Assembly (NCBI GenBank): GCA_032027045.1
Contig: JAVSMU010000001.1
Coordinates: 539,356-603,355, forward strand
DNA: 64,000 bases
Origin: Truepera sp.
GTDB taxonomy: Bacteria > Deinococcota > Deinococci > Deinococcales > Trueperaceae
Direction of reading: 5' to 3'
Shown here: positions 18,669 to 28,150 of the stretch, one piece after another
How positions within the stretch are numbered: position 1 is the stretch's first letter
Layout: every line of letters begins with the position of its first letter
Notes under the pieces: model-generated
Told to the model about the DNA's origin: nothing
The model's input: only the letters and a program-made list of their open reading frames with translations
The model's database searches: none
Program-made: the position numbers and the translations under genes

Positions 18669-18675
18669 ACCGCGC

Positions 18676-18681
18676 AGTGTA
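18676..18681 (-). promoter_or_regulatory. -10 box TACACT before the dsbA-like gene
   Basis: TANNNT hexamer on the minus strand, 7 nt before the ATG at 18668. Confidence 0.6.
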
Positions 18682-18720
18682 ACTAACGCCGCAGGACATC
18701 TGGGCGGCGTATGAGCGGGC

Positions 18721-18726
18721 TAGCAT
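18721..18726 (+). promoter_or_regulatory. -10 box TAGCAT before the YhdH-type gene
   Basis: TANNNT hexamer 5 nt before the ATG at 18732; it argues against the in-frame ATG at 18711. Confidence 0.5.
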
Positions 18727-18731
18727 GGGGC

Positions 18732-19745
18732 ATGTCCGAGTTCGTTCCGCCCGCCACTTACCGCGCGCTGCGCGTGTTCGCCGAAGGCGACTCAGTGCGC
18801 CGTGAGGTAGTCGACGTGCCGTGGGATTCGCTCCCTGACCACGACGTCACCGTCCGCGTCAGCCACTCGAGCCTCAACTACAAGGACGCCCTGTCTGCCA
18901 CGGGGAACCGCGGCGTGAGCCGCAACTACCCACACACACCGGGGATAGACGCCGCAGGCACGGTGGTCGCTTCGCGAGATCCGCGCTTCGCTCCCGGAGA
19001 CGAGGTTCTGTGCACGGGCTACGACCTGGGGATGGACACGCCCGGGGGGCTTGCCGAGTACGTGAGGACGCCAGGGGACTGGCTCGTCAAGCGGCCCGCG
19101 GGCCTGGCCGCTCGTGACGCGATGGCCCTCGGCACCGCCGGGTTCACCGCGGCGTTGGCCGTGGACCGGATGAAGCAGGCGGGGGCCACGCCCGAGCTCG
19201 GGCCGGCAGTGGTCACGGGGGCCTCGGGCGGCGTGGGCACCATGGCGGTGGCGCTTCTCGCCGACGCGGGCTACGAGGTCGTGGCCAGCACGGGCAAGCC
19301 GGGGGCCGCGGGCCTTCTCGAGCTGCTGGGGGCCGCGTCCATTGCCGCTCGCGAGGAACTGAGCGCCAGGAGCGAGCGGCCCCTACTGAAGGCGCGGTAC
19401 GCCGGTGGCATAGACACCGTGGGGGGCGACACGTTGGCGGGGCTCATCAAGAGCACCGCCATCGGCGGCGCGGTCGCGGCGTGCGGCCTCGTAGGCGGCG
19501 CCGAGCTGTCGCTCACCGTCCTCCCGTTCATCCTGCGGGGGGTGGCGCTGATGGGCGTCGACTCCCAGCACGCCCCGGCAGCGGTGCGCACCGCCATCTG
19601 GGACCGTCTCGCCGGTGACGCGCGCCTGAGGTCGCTGCTGGCGCATGGCGAGCTGGTGCGCGTCGTGGGCCTCGAGGAGCTCGAGCCGCGCATCCTCGAC
19701 ACGCTTGCCGGCCTTGCCGTGGGGCGCGTGGTCGTAAAGCTGTAA
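18732..19745 (+). CDS. YhdH/YhfP-family quinone oxidoreductase (acryloyl-CoA reductase type)
   Basis: 337-aa zinc-free medium-chain dehydrogenase/reductase that uses NADPH. Signatures: SSLNYKDALSATG and PGIDAAGTV in the catalytic half, then the nucleotide loop VTGASGGVGTMAVALLA, and the family C-terminus GRVVVKL. E. coli YhdH (AcuI) reduces acryloyl-CoA to propionyl-CoA; the family is broad, so the substrate here is a guess. Two in-frame ATGs exist (18711 and 18732); the TAGCAT box 5 nt before 18732 favours the second. Confidence 0.87.
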   Translation: MSEFVPPATYRALRVFAEGDSVRREVVDVPWDSLPDHDVTVRVSHSSLNYKDALSATGNRGVSRNYPHTPGIDAAGTVVASRDPRFAPGDEVLCTGYDLGMDTPGGLAEYVRTPGDWLVKRPAGLAARDAMALGTAGFTAALAVDRMKQAGATPELGPAVVTGASGGVGTMAVALLADAGYEVVASTGKPGAAGLLELLGAASIAAREELSARSERPLLKARYAGGIDTVGGDTLAGLIKSTAIGGAVAACGLVGGAELSLTVLPFILRGVALMGVDSQHAPAAVRTAIWDRLAGDARLRSLLAHGELVRVVGLEELEPRILDTLAGLAVGRVVVKL

Positions 19746-19776
19746 CCGCTAGACGAGAGCCCGAAGCTTTCGCTGC

Positions 19777-19782
19777 TAGACT
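19777..19782 (+). promoter_or_regulatory. possible -10 box TAGACT upstream of sodA
   Basis: TANNNT hexamer about 107 nt before the sodA ATG; unlike most genes here it would give a real 5' leader, which ends in an AAAGGAG ribosome site. No good -35 box is seen. Confidence 0.35.
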
Positions 19783-19889
19783 CGAATGGCAACAGTGAGC
19801 CACGGCACCCTCGTCGTCCGGACCGGGGTGACGGCGCCGGGCGAGGATCCACCCGCGCCGACCGCTCGACTCGAAAGGAGCTTCACCAA

Positions 19890-20501
19890 ATGGCCTTCAA
19901 ACTGCCCGATCTACCCTACGCCACCAACGCTCTGGAGCCGCACATCGACGCGCGCACCATGGAGATCCACCACGACAAGCACCACGCGGCGTACACCAAC
20001 AACCTCAACGCGGCGATCGAGAAGCACCCCGAGCTGGCGAACAAGAGCGCGGAGGAACTCGTTTCCAACGTCGCCGGTCTGCCGGAGGACATCCGCACCG
20101 CCGTCCAGAACAACGGCGGCGGCTACCTCAACCACAACCTCTTCTGGGAGATCATGGGCCCGAAGGGCGGCGGCGTACCCTCCGGTGCGCTCGCGGCGGC
20201 CATCGACAAGGCCTTCGGCTCCTTCGCAGCCTTCCAGGAGAAGTTCGCCGCCGCGGCAGCCAGCCGCTTCGGTTCCGGCTGGGCCTGGCTCGTCGTGACC
20301 GGCAGTGGCGGCCTCAAGGTCTACTCGACGGCCAACCAGGACTCCCCGCTCATGCAGGGCGACAAGCCCGTGCTTGGGCTCGACGTCTGGGAGCACGCCT
20401 ACTACCTGCACTACCAGAACCGCCGCCCAGACTACGTGAAGGCCTTCTGGAACGTCGTCGACTGGCACGCGGTGGCCGCCAAGTTCGACGCGGCGAGCTA
20501 G
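19890..20501 (+). CDS. sodA: superoxide dismutase, Mn (or Mn/Fe) type
   Basis: Dismutates superoxide to oxygen and peroxide. 203 aa, full length, without a signal peptide, so cytoplasmic. The four metal ligands are visible: H27 (MEIHHDKHH), a His in [11 protein letters not shown] near 83, and Asp and His in [10 protein letters not shown] near 166 and 170. GPKGGG after the second ligand and the DVWEHAYY context are usual for Mn enzymes. AAAGGAG lies 9 nt before the ATG. Manganese enzymes of this kind are abundant in oxidative-stress-resistant Deinococcota. Confidence 0.96.
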   Translation: MAFKLPDLPYATNALEPHIDARTMEIHHDKHHAAYTNNLNAAIEKHPELANKSAEELVSNVAGLPEDIRTAVQNNGGGYLNHNLFWEIMGPKGGGVPSGALAAAIDKAFGSFAAFQEKFAAAAASRFGSGWAWLVVTGSGGLKVYSTANQDSPLMQGDKPVLGLDVWEHAYYLHYQNRRPDYVKAFWNVVDWHAVAAKFDAAS

Positions 20502-20593
20502 TAAGGTAGACGACTGCACGCCAGCTAGGTCGGTTGCCGGCACCCATAGCGTGATTTGCTGCCCGGCTGCTGCCTAGAACCCGTAGGTCTTTC

Positions 20594-20621
20594 GCCCGGG
20601 ACGGAGCCCTCCGTCCCGGGC
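20594..20621. terminator. perfect 12-bp hairpin between sodA and comEA
   Basis: GCCCGGGACGGA, a GCCC loop and the exact complement TCCGTCCCGGGC. It lies 92 nt after the sodA stop and ends 7 nt before the comEA -10 box. No T-run follows, so it may be a factor-assisted terminator, an RNA-stabilising 3' end for sodA, or a control element of comEA. Confidence 0.6.
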
Positions 20622-20628
20622 GTAACCG

Positions 20629-20634
20629 TAGCCT
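20629..20634 (+). promoter_or_regulatory. -10 box TAGCCT before comEA
   Basis: TANNNT hexamer 5 nt before the ATG at 20640, just after the 12-bp hairpin. Confidence 0.5.
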
Positions 20635-20639
20635 GCGGC

Positions 20640-21137
20640 ATGCGCGCCATCCACCGTGACCGCCTCACGCAGGTGTTGCTCCTGGGCTGCCTCGGCCTGG
20701 TGGCGCTCGTTGCCGCGGAGGCGTGCGCGCGGCCCGTGGCGCCCCTGCTGGTCCAGCCTGCAATCAGGATGTCGGTCGAGGGCGAGGTCGCCCGGCCCGG
20801 GGCGTACGAGGTCGACTTCGGGGCGCGGGTCGCCGACTTGGTCGACCTCGCCGGCGGGTTCTCGCCGGCGGCGGCCCGCGCGCTGGTGCCGCTCGCGGCG
20901 CCGTTGACCGATGGGCAGGTCGTGGTGGTGCCCGGGGTAGGCGGCGCGGGCAACGCGCCCCGGGTTTCGCTCAACGCCGCAACCCTTGGAGAGTTGGAGT
21001 CGCTACCCGGCGTTGGCCCCGCCACCGCCCGCCGCATAGTCGAGCACAGGCCCTACTCGCGCGTGAACGATCTGTTGCGCGTGCCGGGTATCGGCCCGAA
21101 GAAGCTGGAGATGCTCCGCCACGCGGTCACCCTGTGA
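20640..21137 (+). CDS. comEA: ComEA-like DNA receptor for natural transformation
   Basis: 165 aa: an N-terminal membrane anchor (QVLLLGCLGLVALVAA), a SLBB-like domain (SVEGEVARPGAYEVDFGARVADLVDLAGG) and a C-terminal helix-hairpin-helix pair (LPGVGPATARRIVEHRP and VPGIGPKKLEML) that binds double-stranded DNA. This is the complete ComEA arrangement. It captures incoming DNA at the membrane and hands it to ComEC, whose gene overlaps it (GTGA). The ATG at 20640 is preferred over the longer frame from 20556 because the anchor then sits at the true N-terminus and a TAGCCT box precedes it. Confidence 0.9.
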   Translation: MRAIHRDRLTQVLLLGCLGLVALVAAEACARPVAPLLVQPAIRMSVEGEVARPGAYEVDFGARVADLVDLAGGFSPAAARALVPLAAPLTDGQVVVVPGVGGAGNAPRVSLNAATLGELESLPGVGPATARRIVEHRPYSRVNDLLRVPGIGPKKLEMLRHAVTL

Positions 21138-23485
21138 GATCGCCGGGTGGTGGCCGCTCGCGGCCGGGCACCTTCGTGCCGTGGTCGCTGCCGCTCGCTG
21201 CCGGCACCGTTCTCGGCGCGCTGGGGGCCGCGGTGGCGGGCGCAGGGCCCACGCTCATCGGCTCCGTGCTTCTCGCCGTAGGCGGCGCGCTCCTCTGGTG
21301 GCGGCTCGGCTGGCGCTGGCCGCACGTCGCGAGCGGCGGCGCGGCGGCCATGATCGCCTTCGCTCCGGTGCTGCTGCTCTCCTTCGCTCTCGGCGCGGCG
21401 CGCATGCAGGCGTGGCGTTCGGGCCCATCGGAGCAGGCGCGGGCCGCGGTAAGCGCCGAGTGGAGCGGGGCCGAGCGGGAGTGGCGCGGCAGGTCGGACG
21501 GCGACTACCTGTACGCCACGCAACCCGCGCGGGCCAAGCTGGCACTCGTCATGCCGGCGGGCGCCGCGGCGCCGGTGGGTGACGTGGTGGTGACGGGCAC
21601 CGCCGAACCGGCGCCGGGAAAGCGCAACCCGGGCGGCTTCGACTACGCCGGTCACCTGGCGCGGCGCGGGGCGGCGGGCCAACTCTTCGCGCGAAGCGTG
21701 GTGCTTGTCCGGCCCGCTACCCGTGTGAGCGACTTGCTGGCCAGGGGCGTGACCGCCGGCCTCCCGGCCGAAGCGGGCGCCCTCATGCTCGCCATGACCC
21801 TGGGGCGGCGTGACGACCTCGCCGCGCTGCGAGAATCGTTCGGGGCGGCCGGCATGTCGCACCTGTTGGCGCTCTCGGGGCTCCACGTCGGGGTACTCCT
21901 TCTCGCCCTCGGGGGCGCCCTCAGGCGACTGCCCCGCGGGCGCGTTCCGCTGGTCGCCGGTGGGGCGCTGGCGTTCGTCATGCTCGTGGGGCCCAGCCCG
22001 AGCGTCGTGCGCGCTACCACCATGGCCCTCGCGGTGCTATTGACCTCCGCCTTGGGCTCGGGCCGTGCCGGTGTCTGGGCCGCCCTCGGCCTGGCGGCAC
22101 TCATCGGCACGCTCATGGCCCCGCAGATGGTCCTCGACCTGGGTTTCCAGCTTTCCTACTTGGCGGTGGTGGGCATGCTGCTCTTCGTGCCGCCGTGGAC
22201 CGCCCGGCTCGGTAGCCTGGTCTCGCCCCTGCCTGCCGGAGTCACGGGTTTAAGACGGGTTGTTCTCGCTGTCAGGACGGCCGCGGTCTTGGGTGCGCTC
22301 GCCAGCGCGGCTGCTCAGTTGCCCACGCTCTCCCTCGTCGCCGGCACGTTCCTGGCGGTCCCACTGGCCTCCCCACTCGTGAACGTGGCGGCGGTGCCGC
22401 TGGCCGGGCTGCTGGTGCCCTTCGGGTTCGCTGCCGGGCTGGCGGGGCTCGTCGCCGAGCCGCTGGCGTGGCTCCTCAACCAGGTCGTCGGGCCGCTGGC
22501 AGGCTGCCTCATCTGGTTGGCGCGAGTCGGTGCGCGCTTGCCCAGCCTGCCCTGGGGGGAGGTGGCCGGCGTCGGACACGTTGCGTGGGCGGGGTTGACC
22601 GCGGCCCTTGCCGCCTGGGCCCGGGGGCGGTTGAGGCTCGCCCAGGTGCTCGCCGTTGCGCTCGTGCTTGGAGGCGTCACGAGCGCCGTCCCTGCGCCGA
22701 CGCCACCGCCCGACATCTGGTTCCTGGACGTCGGCCAGGGCGACGCCGCCCTGGTGCGCCTCGGGCCCGGCACCGCCGTGCTCGTCGACGGCGGAGGTTC
22801 GCCCTTCTCCGACTTCGACGTGGGCAAGCGGATCGTCGTTCCCGCCCTGCGCGCCCTCGGCGTCAGGCAGCTGAGTGCCGTGATCGCCACCCACGCCGAC
22901 GCCGACCACGTCGAGGGGCTCGTTCCCGTCCTCGAGAACTTCCGCGTTGGGCTGCTCGTCACAGGACCGCCGCAGCCCGGCAACCTACTCGACGAGCGCC
23001 TCAGGTCCGTGGCTGCGCAGCGTGGGGTGAGGGTTCACGAGGCCCGCCGGGGTGAGCGCCTGAGCCTGGGCGGTGCCGTGCTCGAGCTGTTGAACCCACC
23101 CGCCGACACGTCGGGCTTGAGCCCGAACGACGCCTCGGTGGCCTTCGTGCTGCGGCTGGCGGGTGTGCCCAGGGCCCTGTTCCTCGGGGACCTGGGGGTG
23201 GGCGTAGAACCCGACCTCGCCGTTCCTCCGCTGGACGTGCTCATGGTCGGCCACCACGGTTCTCGGCACAGCACCAGCGAGGGCCTCCTGAAGGCCGCGA
23301 GCCCCGGCCTGGCCGTCATCTCCGTCGGGCGCAACGGTTACGGCCACCCAACCGCCGAGGTCCTCGAGCGCTTGGCCGCTCATGGGGTGGAGGTCATGAC
23401 GACGCGCGAGCACGGCGCCATCAGGGTCGACCTCTCCGGGGAGCCCAGCTGGACGCCGAGCGTAGTGCCGGCAGCACCGCCTTGA
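21134..23485 (+). CDS. comEC: ComEC/Rec2 DNA uptake channel
   Basis: 783 aa. Order: N-terminal hydrophobic segments and a small DUF4131-like domain (about 1-190), the Competence membrane domain with many helices (about 200-500; [17 protein letters not shown] is its hallmark), then a metallo-beta-lactamase domain (about 530-780) with [24 protein letters not shown] and GHHGSRHST. It passes one DNA strand across the inner membrane and the hydrolase-like domain probably degrades the other. The GTG start overlaps the comEA stop; the open frame continues upstream to 20723, but that part is a shadow of comEA. Confidence 0.93.
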   Translation: MRSPGGGRSRPGTFVPWSLPLAAGTVLGALGAAVAGAGPTLIGSVLLAVGGALLWWRLGWRWPHVASGGAAAMIAFAPVLLLSFALGAARMQAWRSGPSEQARAAVSAEWSGAEREWRGRSDGDYLYATQPARAKLALVMPAGAAAPVGDVVVTGTAEPAPGKRNPGGFDYAGHLARRGAAGQLFARSVVLVRPATRVSDLLARGVTAGLPAEAGALMLAMTLGRRDDLAALRESFGAAGMSHLLALSGLHVGVLLLALGGALRRLPRGRVPLVAGGALAFVMLVGPSPSVVRATTMALAVLLTSALGSGRAGVWAALGLAALIGTLMAPQMVLDLGFQLSYLAVVGMLLFVPPWTARLGSLVSPLPAGVTGLRRVVLAVRTAAVLGALASAAAQLPTLSLVAGTFLAVPLASPLVNVAAVPLAGLLVPFGFAAGLAGLVAEPLAWLLNQVVGPLAGCLIWLARVGARLPSLPWGEVAGVGHVAWAGLTAALAAWARGRLRLAQVLAVALVLGGVTSAVPAPTPPPDIWFLDVGQGDAALVRLGPGTAVLVDGGGSPFSDFDVGKRIVVPALRALGVRQLSAVIATHADADHVEGLVPVLENFRVGLLVTGPPQPGNLLDERLRSVAAQRGVRVHEARRGERLSLGGAVLELLNPPADTSGLSPNDASVAFVLRLAGVPRALFLGDLGVGVEPDLAVPPLDVLMVGHHGSRHSTSEGLLKAASPGLAVISVGRNGYGHPTAEVLERLAAHGVEVMTTREHGAIRVDLSGEPSWTPSVVPAAPP

Positions 23486-23602
23486 CGAATGGGGGCGCAC
23501 TCGACGCCGAGCGGCCGGAAGCGGACCGGCCGGAGGCGGACCGCCGGGCGCGCCGAGGGCCGACGGGGGCCGTTCCCCGCGTGTACTCGCGGCAAGGCGT
23601 GA

Positions 23603-23608
23603 TAGATT
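23603..23608 (+). promoter_or_regulatory. -10 box TAGATT before the kinase gene
   Basis: TANNNT hexamer 7 nt before the ATG at 23616; it also overlaps a possible TTG start at 23607, making that start unlikely. Confidence 0.55.
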
Positions 23609-23615
23609 GTTCACA

Positions 23616-24374
23616 ATGCTCATGACGGTGCGGGTGTTATCGGAGCAGGGTCCCGTGAGGGTTGAGCTGGCTCGTTGGGGGGACCGCCTAGTGGTGGTCA
23701 AGCGTCTACGGTCATTTCATCCCGTCGCGAGCCAGCGTCTGGAACGAGAGGCGGCGGTGGTCGGCAGGCTCAGGCACGACAACATCGTGCCGCTGCTCGG
23801 CGTCTCCGAAGGCGCGTCGCTCATCTATGCGTACTGCCCCGGCGTGTCGCTCGAGGCCGCGCTGGAGCGCGGACCATTGCGCGTCCGCCGCGCCATGAAG
23901 ATCGCCCAGGACGTGCTCAGCGCGCTCGCTTACGCTCACGGCCAGGGCGTCATCCACCACGACGTGAAGCCGGCCAACATACTCGTGAAGGGCGAAAGCG
24001 CCCTTCTCACGGACTTCGGTTTCGCCAAGGACCTGGGGCTCACGGCCATCACCGCCCAAGACATGCTGCTCGGCACCCCGAGTTACATGGCGCCGGAACA
24101 GTTCAAGGGCGTGCGCACCGACCAGCGCTCCGACCTGTACGCCACGGGCGCGGTCATCTATCACATGCTCACCGGCGCGCCGCCCTACGGCTCGCAGGTC
24201 GTCAGGTGGCTTGCGGGCGACGACCGCGTGCCACTGGCGCCCCTTCCCGACTCGGCGGCGGCCTACCGGACGATCGTCGAGCGGGCGCTGTCACGTGACC
24301 CGAGCACCCGCTTCGCCAGCGCCGACGACTTCCTGACGGCGCTCCAGGAAGTGTCCTTCGGGGCCGTCGCGTGA
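23616..24374 (+). CDS. small soluble Ser/Thr protein kinase (Hanks type)
   Basis: 252 aa, only the kinase domain: no transmembrane helix, PASTA or other sensor. Present: ATP-anchoring Lys29 (VVVKRL), the helix-C Glu near 45, the catalytic loop HHDVKPANIL (D116, K118, N121), DFG at 133-135, the activation segment GTPSYMAPEQF and the structural DLYATGAVIYHMLTG. Two oddities: the glycine-rich ATP loop is not recognisable, and the residue before the catalytic Asp is His, not Arg (non-RD). Probably active, constitutively or through partner binding. It is followed 13 nt later by holA. Confidence 0.88.
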   Translation: MLMTVRVLSEQGPVRVELARWGDRLVVVKRLRSFHPVASQRLEREAAVVGRLRHDNIVPLLGVSEGASLIYAYCPGVSLEAALERGPLRVRRAMKIAQDVLSALAYAHGQGVIHHDVKPANILVKGESALLTDFGFAKDLGLTAITAQDMLLGTPSYMAPEQFKGVRTDQRSDLYATGAVIYHMLTGAPPYGSQVVRWLAGDDRVPLAPLPDSAAAYRTIVERALSRDPSTRFASADDFLTALQEVSFGAVA

Positions 24375-24387
24375 GCCGAACCACGAA

Positions 24388-25374
24388 GTGATCCTGGCGT
24401 TCTCGGGCGACGAGTTCCTCGTCCGCCGCGCCGCCCGGGCCGCCCTCGTGAAGTTGGGCGTGGACCCTGGGGGGGCGCTGGAGCTGGGTGAGGGCATGAC
24501 GGCCGACGCCGTGCTCGAGCTTGCCTCCCAGGGCGGCCTGTTCGGCCAGGCAACGCTGGTCCTCGACATGGGGGCCGCGTTCCAGGGCCAGGCGGGCGTC
24601 AAGCCGCGCAACGAGGTGATGCGGGCACTCGAGCGCGTAGGGTCGGGCGCGGTCGTCCTGGTGCTCGACCCGGGCGCCACGCCGGCGCGCCAGAAGGCGT
24701 TGCGGGCGCTGGGCGACCACGAACACCTGCCGCTGCCCCGCGGCGACCGGCTGGTCGCCTGGGCCGCCGCGGAGTTGCGGGCCGCCGGAGCGAGGTTCGA
24801 ACCCGAGGTGCCCGCCTACCTGGCGGAGGTCTTCGGGGAAGACGTCGCGGCCATCGCCTCGGAAGTCCAGAAGCTGGCGGCCCTGGACGAGGACCTGGTG
24901 GCGGCTCGGGTGAGAGAAGTCGTCAACCGCGAGGCCACCCACAACGCGTTCGACATCATCGAGCGCATCCAAGCCGGGGACGTCGCAGGCGCCGTGGCGT
25001 TCACCAGGCACCTTCTGGACTCCGGAGAGGCCGTGCCGCGCGTGTTCGGGGCGCTCACGTGGCAGTTCATGCTGGTGGCCAAGGCGGTGGGGTTGCGGCA
25101 ACGCGAAGGGGGCAAGCGCATCGGTGGGGGACAGGCGGCCGCCGCGCTGGGCGCCGCGCCCTACGCCGCCGAGAAGGCCTTGAGGTTGGCGGGCAAGCTG
25201 GATGAGGAGGCAGTCGCCGCGGCGCTGAGCGACCTGCTCGCGGCCGACGTGGCGGCCAAGTCCGGTGGTGACCAGGACCTCGCGCTCGAGGCGGCGGTCA
25301 TAGGGCTGGCCCGTAGACTGGGCGCCTCGGCCGGCGCTAGGGCCGGCGGTTCCATGAAGCAGTCGCCGAGTTAG
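24388..25374 (+). CDS. holA: DNA polymerase III delta subunit (clamp-loader wrench)
   Basis: 328 aa, full length. The opening ILAFSGDEFLVRRAARAAL is the usual HolA start, and the GLFGQATLVLDMG, ALDEDLVAARVREVV and C-terminal FGALTWQFMLVAKA segments follow the family pattern (AAA+-like lid and collar domains, no Walker motifs needed). It opens the sliding clamp as part of the clamp loader. The start is GTG with no ribosome site, 13 nt after the kinase stop, so it is probably co-transcribed with the kinase. Confidence 0.88.
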   Translation: MILAFSGDEFLVRRAARAALVKLGVDPGGALELGEGMTADAVLELASQGGLFGQATLVLDMGAAFQGQAGVKPRNEVMRALERVGSGAVVLVLDPGATPARQKALRALGDHEHLPLPRGDRLVAWAAAELRAAGARFEPEVPAYLAEVFGEDVAAIASEVQKLAALDEDLVAARVREVVNREATHNAFDIIERIQAGDVAGAVAFTRHLLDSGEAVPRVFGALTWQFMLVAKAVGLRQREGGKRIGGGQAAAALGAAPYAAEKALRLAGKLDEEAVAAALSDLLAADVAAKSGGDQDLALEAAVIGLARRLGASAGARAGGSMKQSPS

Positions 25375-25435
25375 CCTGCGCCCGTCGGGTCCGGGCCGAG
25401 GCCCGGGAGGCGCGCCGCACACGCTCGCCGTGGGT

Positions 25436-25441
25436 TAGCCT
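25436..25441 (+). promoter_or_regulatory. -10 box TAGCCT before meaB
   Basis: TANNNT hexamer 6 nt before the GTG at 25448; no ribosome site between. Confidence 0.55.
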
Positions 25442-25447
25442 CGCGGC

Positions 25448-26383
25448 GTGGAAACCTTGAGGCAACGCTTGTTGGCCGGGAGCGAGCGGGCGCTCGCGCG
25501 CGGCATGACGCTCATCGAGGCGGGTGACCCGGCCGGCCAGGAACTCCTCAAGAGCTTGCGAGAGCGCACGGGGCGTGGGGCCGTCGTGGGGATAACCGGC
25601 TCGCCTGGGTCGGGGAAGAGCACCCTGACCGACGGCCTCATCGCGGTGGCCCGGGCGGAGGGGCGGCGCGTCGGCGTCGTGGCCATCGACCCCACCTCCC
25701 CCTTCAGCGGCGGGGCGATTCTCGGTGACCGCATCCGAATGACGCGTTGGCACTCGGATCCCGCGGTGTTCATCCGTTCCATGGCCGCGCGCGGTCACCT
25801 CGGTGGGCTCGCCGCGGCCACGTTGCAGGTGGTGGCCCTCCTCGACGCGGCGGGCTTCGACACCATCTTCGTCGAGACGGTCGGGGTCGGTCAGTCGGAG
25901 GTCGACGTGGTGCAGGCGGCGGACACTACCGTCGTCGTGCTGACGCCCGGCCAGGGCGACGGGGTGCAGGCGTTCAAGGCGGGCATCATGGAGATCGCCG
26001 ACGTTTTCTGCATCAACAAGTACGACCAGCCGGGCGCCGACCGCCTGCGCCGCGAGATCCGGGCCGCCATGGAACTCAGCGGACACCCGGAAGGCTGGGT
26101 GGCGCCGATCGTCGGCACCGTGGCCTCGAAGGGCGAGGGCGTGGAGGAACTCCTGACGCGCCTGGACGAACACCGCGAGTACCTGATTGGCACCGGCGGC
26201 ATCGAGGAGGCACGCCGGCGCCGCGTGCGGGCCGAGGTGACCGCCGTGCTGGGCGAGCGCCTGCGCCGCTCCTTGGCCGCGCACGAGGCCCATGCCGTCG
26301 ACGCCGTCCTGTCTGGCCGCCTGGGGCCCGGCGAGGTGGTGGACGGCCTGTTGGCGGGCTTGAGTAAGGACACCGCCCGCTGA
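25448..26383 (+). CDS. meaB: MeaB/ArgK-family GTPase, methylmalonyl-CoA mutase chaperone
   Basis: G3E-family P-loop GTPase that protects and reloads adenosylcobalamin-dependent methylmalonyl-CoA mutase. 311 aa with Walker A GSPGSGKST near 47-55, the switch region VVAIDPTSPFSGGAILGDRIRM, ETVGVGQSE (Walker B side) and the base-specificity NKYD. Full length. The mutase genes themselves are not in the window. Older names (ArgK, arginine transport kinase) are misassignments for this family. Confidence 0.92.
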   Translation: METLRQRLLAGSERALARGMTLIEAGDPAGQELLKSLRERTGRGAVVGITGSPGSGKSTLTDGLIAVARAEGRRVGVVAIDPTSPFSGGAILGDRIRMTRWHSDPAVFIRSMAARGHLGGLAAATLQVVALLDAAGFDTIFVETVGVGQSEVDVVQAADTTVVVLTPGQGDGVQAFKAGIMEIADVFCINKYDQPGADRLRREIRAAMELSGHPEGWVAPIVGTVASKGEGVEELLTRLDEHREYLIGTGGIEEARRRRVRAEVTAVLGERLRRSLAAHEAHAVDAVLSGRLGPGEVVDGLLAGLSKDTAR

Positions 26384-26409
26384 GGCACTCGCAGGGGGTT
26401 CCGCACGGC

Positions 26410-26928
<519 letters not shown>

Positions 26929-27004
26929 GGCTTGTGAGGCTTCTTAGGCCGCGGGCCGCGGCGCCCGGCATCTTGCAGCACCTTCCTTCTCGGTAGGTCG
27001 CACG

Positions 27005-27010
27005 TATACT
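27005..27010 (+). promoter_or_regulatory. -10 box TATACT upstream of hslO
   Basis: Close to the consensus TATAAT, in the 157-nt gap after coaD. It would give a leader of about 70 nt ending in a GAGAGGAACC ribosome site. No matching -35 box at the normal distance. Confidence 0.45.
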
Positions 27011-27085
27011 CGCGGGCGGGCCGTAAGGCACCGTGCGCGAGAGCTGGTTCGACCGGCCTGCGCACCGAACGAGAGGAACCTCAGC

Positions 27086-28078
27086 ATGTCTCACCTCATC
27101 CGCGGCTTGTCAGCCGGCGGTGGCATCCGCGTCGTGGCGGCCGACACGACCCTACTGGTGCGCCACGCCACCGAGAAGCACCAGGCAAGCCCCACCGCGG
27201 GTGCTGCGCTAGGGCGCACCCTCACGGGGGCCCTGCTGCTGGCGCACGTGCTACTGAAGGACCACCGCGACCGCGTGACGCTGAAGCTCCGCGGCGACGG
27301 CCCATTGGGCGGCGTCATCGCCGACGCCGGCCTCGACGGCACCGTGCGCGGTTACGTTCACGACCCGCTTGCCGACTTGCCGTTACGGCCCGACGGCAAA
27401 CTCGACGTCGGTGGAGGCATCGGTCACAAGGGCGACATCAGCGTCATCCGGTCGCACGCGCCCTACGGCGAGCCGTACGGCAGTTCCAGCGACCTCGTGA
27501 GCGGCGAGGTCGCCGAGGACATCGCGACATACCTGGCCCGCTCGGAACAGATCGCCTCGGCCGTCCTGCTGGGCGTTTACTACGACGAGCGGGGCAAGGT
27601 GGCAAGCTCCGGTGGGGTGATCCTGCAGGCGCTGCCGGGCGCCGACGAAGCCGCGTTGCCGCTCCTGGAGGCCAACGTCAAGGCCCTTGGCCAACTCACG
27701 ACCGCCATGCGCCGTGCCCCGTTGGTCGACGTGGTGAGAAACGAGTTGATGTGGGGCATGGACTTCGAGCTACTCACCGACCCGCCGCTGCCCGTGAGCT
27801 TCGCGTGCCGCTGCAGCGACGAGAAAGCGCTGGCGGCGCTGGCGTACTTCACGCCCGCCGAGCGCAGGACCATGATCGACGAGGACGGGGGCGCCGAGGT
27901 CGTGTGCCACTGGTGCGGCGAGAAGCGTTGGGTCGGCCCTGAGGCCCTGAACAGCATCAGTGCCGACGAGGTGCGCTGCCCGGATTGCGCTACCCTCTGG
28001 TACCGCGGGGGCCAGACGCGGATGGTGCGCGACGAAGAGCTCTGCGCGTGCGGTCGCCGGGTCGAACTGCCGAACTGA
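27086..28078 (+). CDS. hslO: Hsp33 redox-regulated chaperone with an extra C-terminal cysteine cluster
   Basis: Cytoplasmic holdase switched on by oxidation of its zinc site. 330 aa, longer than the usual 280-300. The substrate-binding core is normal, with the family switch-region cysteines C241, C243 (CRC) and C274, C277 (CHWC) about 30 residues apart. Beyond the usual end there are 50 more residues with a CPDC pair (C298, C301) and a CAC pair (C320, C322), a spacing that could bind a second zinc. GAGAGGAACC lies close before the ATG. The core assignment is firm; the role of the added cluster is inference. Confidence 0.93.
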   Translation: MSHLIRGLSAGGGIRVVAADTTLLVRHATEKHQASPTAGAALGRTLTGALLLAHVLLKDHRDRVTLKLRGDGPLGGVIADAGLDGTVRGYVHDPLADLPLRPDGKLDVGGGIGHKGDISVIRSHAPYGEPYGSSSDLVSGEVAEDIATYLARSEQIASAVLLGVYYDERGKVASSGGVILQALPGADEAALPLLEANVKALGQLTTAMRRAPLVDVVRNELMWGMDFELLTDPPLPVSFACRCSDEKALAALAYFTPAERRTMIDEDGGAEVVCHWCGEKRWVGPEALNSISADEVRCPDCATLWYRGGQTRMVRDEELCACGRRVELPN

Positions 28079-28150
28079 GCTGCCCAGCGGAGCGGCTCAA
28101 TTGACCGGCCCAGCTGATCTGCCGAGGCGTCCGAGGTCGGAGGCGTAAGG

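Noticed and set aside
19786-20298. Leader peptide or overlapping gene before sodA
   Set aside because: The frame runs through sodA in another phase with Thr/Ser/Arg-rich codons, a typical shadow.
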